From Massilia sp. ST3 (GTDB taxonomy: Bacteria > Pseudomonadota > Gammaproteobacteria > Burkholderiales > Burkholderiaceae_D), in contig NZ_JAGPWC010000034.1 in assembly GCF_018119405.1 (NCBI RefSeq), positions 1-49,444 of the forward strand: a stretch of DNA of 49,444 bases, in the 5' to 3' direction. A program made the translations under genes and the position numbers. Below, piece by piece: positions 46,084 through 49,444 of the stretch. Positions within the stretch are counted from its first letter, which is position 1, and each line of letters starts with the position of its first letter. Under the pieces are notes generated by a model that searched no databases, was not told the DNA's origin, and saw only the letters and a list, made by a program, of their open reading frames with translations.

Positions 46084-46761
46084 ATGAGTAGTGACCGCGA
46101 TACCATCAGCGTGCTGCTGATCGACGACCATACCCTGTTCCGCAGTGGCGTGCGCTCGCTGCTGCAGCGTAACGAGCGCTTCGCCGTGGTCGGCGAGGCC
46201 GCCGATGGCGTCGAAGGCGTCAAGCGCGCGCTGCAGCTGCGGCCGGACGTCATCCTGCTGGACCTGAACATGCCCGGCATGTCCGGGGTCGAGACCCTGC
46301 AGCTGCTGCTGCAGGACCGCCCGGACGCCGCGGTCCTGATGCTGACCGTCTCGGAGGAGGCGGAAGACCTGGCCGCCGCGCTCCAGGCCGGCGCGCGCGG
46401 CTACCTGATCAAGAACATCGACGCCGACTACCTGATCCGCGCCGTGGAGCGCGCCGCCGCCGGCGAATCGGTGCTGGCCGAGTCCATGGCCGGCAAGCTG
46501 TTCGCCCACGTCCAGCGCGGTGGCGCGAAAGCGCCGGCGCCGGTATCGGAACTGGACAAGCTGACCCCGCGCGAACGCGAGATCCTGGCCTGCCTGGCGC
46601 GCGGCGAGAGCAACAAGCTGATCGCCCGCGTGCTCGACCTGGCCGAGAGCACGGTCAAGATCCACGTTCAGAACATCCTCAAGAAGCTCGGCCTGACCAG
46701 CCGCGTGCAGGCCGCCGTGTTCGCGGTCGAGAACGGCCTGGGCGCGGCTCAGGACAAGTAG
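46084..46761 (+). CDS. narL: nitrate/nitrite response regulator NarL
   Basis: 225 aa. Receiver domain about 8-125 with phosphoacceptor Asp60 (LLDLNMPG), DDH acid pocket and conserved Lys in LIKNI. C-terminal LuxR-type helix-turn-helix about 155-215 (LTPREREILACLARGESNKLIARVLDLAESTVKIHVQNILKKL). The GGAGGACA just before ATG is a good RBS. Partner of NarX. Its end overlaps the stop of the convergent hybrid kinase gene by 13 bases. Confidence 0.94.
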   Translation: MSSDRDTISVLLIDDHTLFRSGVRSLLQRNERFAVVGEAADGVEGVKRALQLRPDVILLDLNMPGMSGVETLQLLLQDRPDAAVLMLTVSEEAEDLAAALQAGARGYLIKNIDADYLIRAVERAAAGESVLAESMAGKLFAHVQRGGAKAPAPVSELDKLTPREREILACLARGESNKLIARVLDLAESTVKIHVQNILKKLGLTSRVQAAVFAVENGLGAAQDK

Positions 46762-49070
46762 GCCCGCAGCGCGTCGCGCGCGTCCTCGAATTCCCCGGCC
46801 AGGGCCGCAAGCTCCGCGCGCGCGCCCTCGAAGTTGTCGGCTTTTCCCAGCAACTCCAGGTTCAGGCACGGCACGCGCATGCGCCGCGCCCCGACGCAAT
46901 CGATGCTGGACAGCAGGTAGTGGGCGGTGGCCGCCAGCAGCGGTCCGTCCGCCGCATCGATCGCCTGGCCGGCCCGCGCCAGCAGAGGCGGCACGCCTTC
47001 GAGGAAGGCGCCGACGACCTCCTCCAGCACCCCATCCTCCTGCCCGGCGGCGCCGCGCAGCTCCTGCAGGCGGGCCGGGTCGACCGCCTCCGGCGCGCGG
47101 CGGCGCGCGGCCACGGCGCCGATGCCTTCCGCCAGCGCCCGGCGCAGTTCCTCCAGCACCACCGGCTTCGGCAGGTAGGCGTCCATGCCCGCTTCCAGGC
47201 AGCGTTCGCGGTCACCGGGCAGCGCATTGGCGGTCATCGCGATGATCCAGGGCGCGCTGCCGCCGCGGAAGCGCCGGCGCAGGCGGCGCGTCGCTTCCAT
47301 GCCGTCCATCTCTGGCATCTGCATGTCCATCAGGATCACGCCATAGTCCTGGCGCTCCATGGCCTCGAGCGCTTCGACCCCGTTGGCCACGATGTCGGCG
47401 CGGTGACCGAGGTGGCGCAGCAGCTGCTTGACGACCTTCTGGTTGACCGTATTGTCCTCGGCCACCAGGATGTCGATGCCGGCCGCCGGCGCCGGCAGCT
47501 CCGCCGCGGCGGCCGGGCGTGCCCCGCCCATGGCCTGCAGCAGCGCCTCGAACAGGGCCGCTGGCTTGACCGGCTTGTTGAGGGTGGCGGCGAACAGGCC
47601 GTCCACGCCGCCGGCGCGGGCGCGCTGCCCAAGGCTGGTCAGGAGCAGGAGCGGCAAGGGCGGCAGGCCCGCACCCTGCCCTTCGGCGCGGCGGATCTCC
47701 GCGGCCAGCTGCTCGCCGTTCGTCTCCGGCATGTGCATGTCGAGGATGGCGGCGTCGAAGGCCTGGCCGTGCCTGACCAAGTCGAGCGCTTCGGCCGCCG
47801 ACGCCGCCGCCACCGCCTCCATGTTCCACAGCAGGGCTTGGCGCACCAGGATGCGGCGGTTGGTGGCATTGTCGTCGACGATCAGCAGGCGCCGCCCCGC
47901 CAGTTGCCCCGACCGCTCCCGCAGCAGGTCACGGGCCAGCCCGGCGCCGACCGCCTCCGCTTCGAAGGCCAGGGTGAAGCGCGAACCGGCGCCCAGACGG
48001 CTCTCGACCGAGAGGGCGCCGCCCATGATCGCGGCCAGGCGCCGGCTGATCGCCAGCCCCAGGCCGGTGCCCCCATACTCGCGCGTGGTGGACGGATCGA
48101 CCTGGGTGAAGGATTCGAAGATGTCCTCCAGGCGGTGCGCGGGGATGCCGATGCCGCTGTCGCGCACCGTGATGCGCAGCGCGTGGCGCTGGCCGTCCAG
48201 CGGCGTGGCCGCGACCTCGACCACCACCTCGCCCTGGCGGGTGAATTTCACCGCATTCGACAGCAGGTTGACCAGCACCTGGCGCAGGCGCGCGGCGTCG
48301 GCCAGGATCGTGGCGGGCGCCTCCGGCTCGATGACGCAGGCCAGTTCGATGTCCTTGCCCCCCACGGCAGGCGCCAGCAGGTCGAGCGCATCCTCCACGC
48401 AGCGGCGCAGGTCGACCGGATGGCGTTCGATGTCGAGCCGACCCGCTTCCATCTTGGAGTAGTCGAGCAGGTCGTTGATGATCGCCAGAAGGGCTTCGCC
48501 GCTGTGGCGGATGGTCTCGGTATAGTCGCGCTGCTCGTCGTCCAGTCCGGTGTTGAGCAGCAGGCTGGTCATGCCGATCACCGCGTTCAGCGGGGTCCTG
48601 ATCTCGTGGCTCATATTGGCCAGGAACATGCTCTTGGCCTGCATCGCGGCTTCGGCCTTTTCCTTGGCGGCTTCCAGTGCGCGCTCGTAGGCCTGGCGCT
48701 CGGAGATGTCCTGCAGGATCGCTGTCATGAGCCAGCCCCTGGCCGTATGCGAGCGCGAGATCGAGGCCTCGGCCGGGAACTCGCTGCCGTCCTTGCGCAC
48801 CGCGTAGATCGCGCCGCGCTCGCCCATGTTGCGGGCCTGCTGCTCGCCGCTTCGGAATCCCGCCATGTGGCGGCCGTGGCCGGCGCGGAAGCGCGGCGGG
48901 ATCAGGACTGCGAGTTCCTGCCCGATCACTTCCGCCGCGCGCCAGCCGAAGATGCGCTCGGCGCCCTGGTTGAAGAACACGATGCGCTGCGCCTCGTCGG
49001 TGCAGACGATGGCGTTGTCGGCGATTTCCAGGATCCCGGCGAGCTGCTCCGGGCTGAGTGTGTTCTTCAT
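46749..49070 (-). CDS. hybrid sensor histidine kinase (PAS-HisKA-HATPase-REC-REC-Hpt-like)
   Basis: 773 aa, no membrane helix seen. PAS domain about 8-125 ([26 protein letters not shown]). HisKA with His155 ([11 protein letters not shown]). HATPase with DSGIGIP and GGTGLGLAI. Two receiver domains with Asp444 (LDMHMPE) and Asp582 ([10 protein letters not shown]). The C-terminal Hpt-like region (about 680-765) has AHYLLSS where a functional Hpt has H-x-L-K-G: the His is kept but the Lys-Gly is lost. The signal and output are unknown. The start ATG at 49070 lacks a clear RBS. It diverges from moeA. Confidence 0.88.
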   Translation of the reverse strand: MKNTLSPEQLAGILEIADNAIVCTDEAQRIVFFNQGAERIFGWRAAEVIGQELAVLIPPRFRAGHGRHMAGFRSGEQQARNMGERGAIYAVRKDGSEFPAEASISRSHTARGWLMTAILQDISERQAYERALEAAKEKAEAAMQAKSMFLANMSHEIRTPLNAVIGMTSLLLNTGLDDEQRDYTETIRHSGEALLAIINDLLDYSKMEAGRLDIERHPVDLRRCVEDALDLLAPAVGGKDIELACVIEPEAPATILADAARLRQVLVNLLSNAVKFTRQGEVVVEVAATPLDGQRHALRITVRDSGIGIPAHRLEDIFESFTQVDPSTTREYGGTGLGLAISRRLAAIMGGALSVESRLGAGSRFTLAFEAEAVGAGLARDLLRERSGQLAGRRLLIVDDNATNRRILVRQALLWNMEAVAAASAAEALDLVRHGQAFDAAILDMHMPETNGEQLAAEIRRAEGQGAGLPPLPLLLLTSLGQRARAGGVDGLFAATLNKPVKPAALFEALLQAMGGARPAAAAELPAPAAGIDILVAEDNTVNQKVVKQLLRHLGHRADIVANGVEALEAMERQDYGVILMDMQMPEMDGMEATRRLRRRFRGGSAPWIIAMTANALPGDRERCLEAGMDAYLPKPVVLEELRRALAEGIGAVAARRRAPEAVDPARLQELRGAAGQEDGVLEEVVGAFLEGVPPLLARAGQAIDAADGPLLAATAHYLLSSIDCVGARRMRVPCLNLELLGKADNFEGARAELAALAGEFEDARDALRAYLS

Positions 49071-49199
49071 AACAAGATTACTGACGGAAACAAGCGTGAT
49101 GCTACACCTCCTGCCGGGGCCGGTGAAGGCCCGGCGCGACTTCCCATCGTTATTTCGGCATATTGCGCAACACCTGGGCGGCTGCCGAAAATGGCAGTG

Positions 49200-49227
49200 G
49201 CGGCGCGGCGGTCGCGCCGCTTTTTTT
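49200..49227 (+). terminator. terminator-like hairpin just upstream of moeA
   Basis: GCGGCGCG-GCGGT-CGCGCCGC forms an 8-bp stem followed by seven T residues, ending 17 bases before the moeA start codon. No plus-strand gene precedes it within the divergent gap, so it lies in the moeA leader. It could act as an attenuator, or as a terminator of unseen upstream transcription. Confidence 0.7.
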
Positions 49228-49244
49228 CGCGAGCGACCACCACC

Positions 49245-49444
49245 ATGCTGAGCGTGCACGAAGCACTCGACCACCTTCTTTCCAGGGCCACTCCGGTGGC
49301 CGGAACCGACACCGTCGGCATCCTGGCCGCATGCGGCCGTGTGCTGGCCGCCGCCCAATATGCGGCGCTCGACCTGCCGCCGGCGGACAACGCCGCGATG
49401 GATGGCTACGCCGTGCGCAGCGCAGACTGCCGGCCGGGCGCCGT
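49245..49444 (+). CDS. moeA: molybdopterin molybdenumtransferase MoeA (5' end only)
   Basis: Only 66 codons lie in the window. MLSVHEALDHLLSRATP... and the signature PPADNAAMDGYAVR (a variant of the family's DNSAMDGYAVR) identify MoeA, which inserts molybdenum into molybdopterin. It fits the nearby moaA and nitrate-sensing genes. A terminator-like hairpin lies in its leader. The RBS is weak (GAGCGA). Confidence 0.9.
   Translation, partial: MLSVHEALDHLLSRATPVAGTDTVGILAACGRVLAAAQYAALDLPPADNAAMDGYAVRSADCRPGA

Overview
The window is about 49.4 kb of GC-rich, gene-dense bacterial chromosome. Gene content points to a facultatively denitrifying betaproteobacterium, most likely Oxalobacteraceae (Massilia/Telluria-like). 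The indicators are a long-form (527 aa) isocitrate lyase, MaeB-type malic enzyme, a b(o/a)3-type oxidase operon, a quinol-type NO reductase with NsrR, a PEP-CTERM protein, and NarX/NarL. This taxonomic placement is inference from remembered family distributions; no search was run. The first ~50 bases are G/C homopolymer runs that look like a contig-end artefact.

Left part (1-11.1 kb, mixed housekeeping). A truncated exported protein, possibly a PQQ sugar dehydrogenase, is followed by a PAS-GGDEF-EAL c-di-GMP gene split by an apparent one-base deletion. Next come a thioredoxin-like exported protein and a cupin, then isocitrate lyase (aceA) behind a perfect 18-bp palindrome. Convergent to aceA is maeB. 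A small lipoprotein and an L,D-transpeptidase follow.

Middle part (11.1-23.5 kb, an oxygen-limitation cluster). Five universal stress protein genes, a zinc alcohol dehydrogenase, a Pat-type lysine acetyltransferase, a flavodoxin-fold oxidoreductase, a P-type ATPase, a Crp/Fnr regulator and a GGDEF cyclase lie together. Four sites matching TTGAY-N4-RTCAA (FNR/Anr/Dnr box) lie upstream of four transcription units, so the block reads as an FNR-type regulon for survival without oxygen. A PEP-CTERM protein, a LysR regulator with a divergent alpha/beta hydrolase, and an exported endonuclease/exonuclease/phosphatase-family protein follow.

Boundary (27.86-28.26 kb). A tRNA-Cys 3' fragment, running from the anticodon loop to CCA without its 5' half, is followed by a strikingly AT-rich spacer. 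This resembles an attachment-site scar of an integrative element, which would extend to the right.

Right part (28.3-49.4 kb, respiration and denitrification). A six-gene minus-strand operon encodes a b(o/a)3 oxidase (subunits I, II and a 57-aa membrane subunit) plus three multiheme cytochromes c with seven CxxCH sites. A second six-gene minus-strand operon runs norB(qNOR)-DUF2249-nsrR-DUF2249-12TM protein-CheW-like and has an NsrR-type operator in front. hemN diverges from it. nnrS and a Dnr-type regulator follow. A plus-strand operon moaA-carbonic anhydrase-narX-narL then supplies molybdenum cofactor and nitrate sensing. A hybrid histidine kinase and the start of moeA close the window. No narGHI, nirS/nirK or nosZ is present here. 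The likely logic is Dnr/FNR and NarXL sensing low oxygen, NO and nitrate, NsrR de-repressing NO reductase, and moaA/moeA supplying cofactor for a nitrate reductase outside the window.
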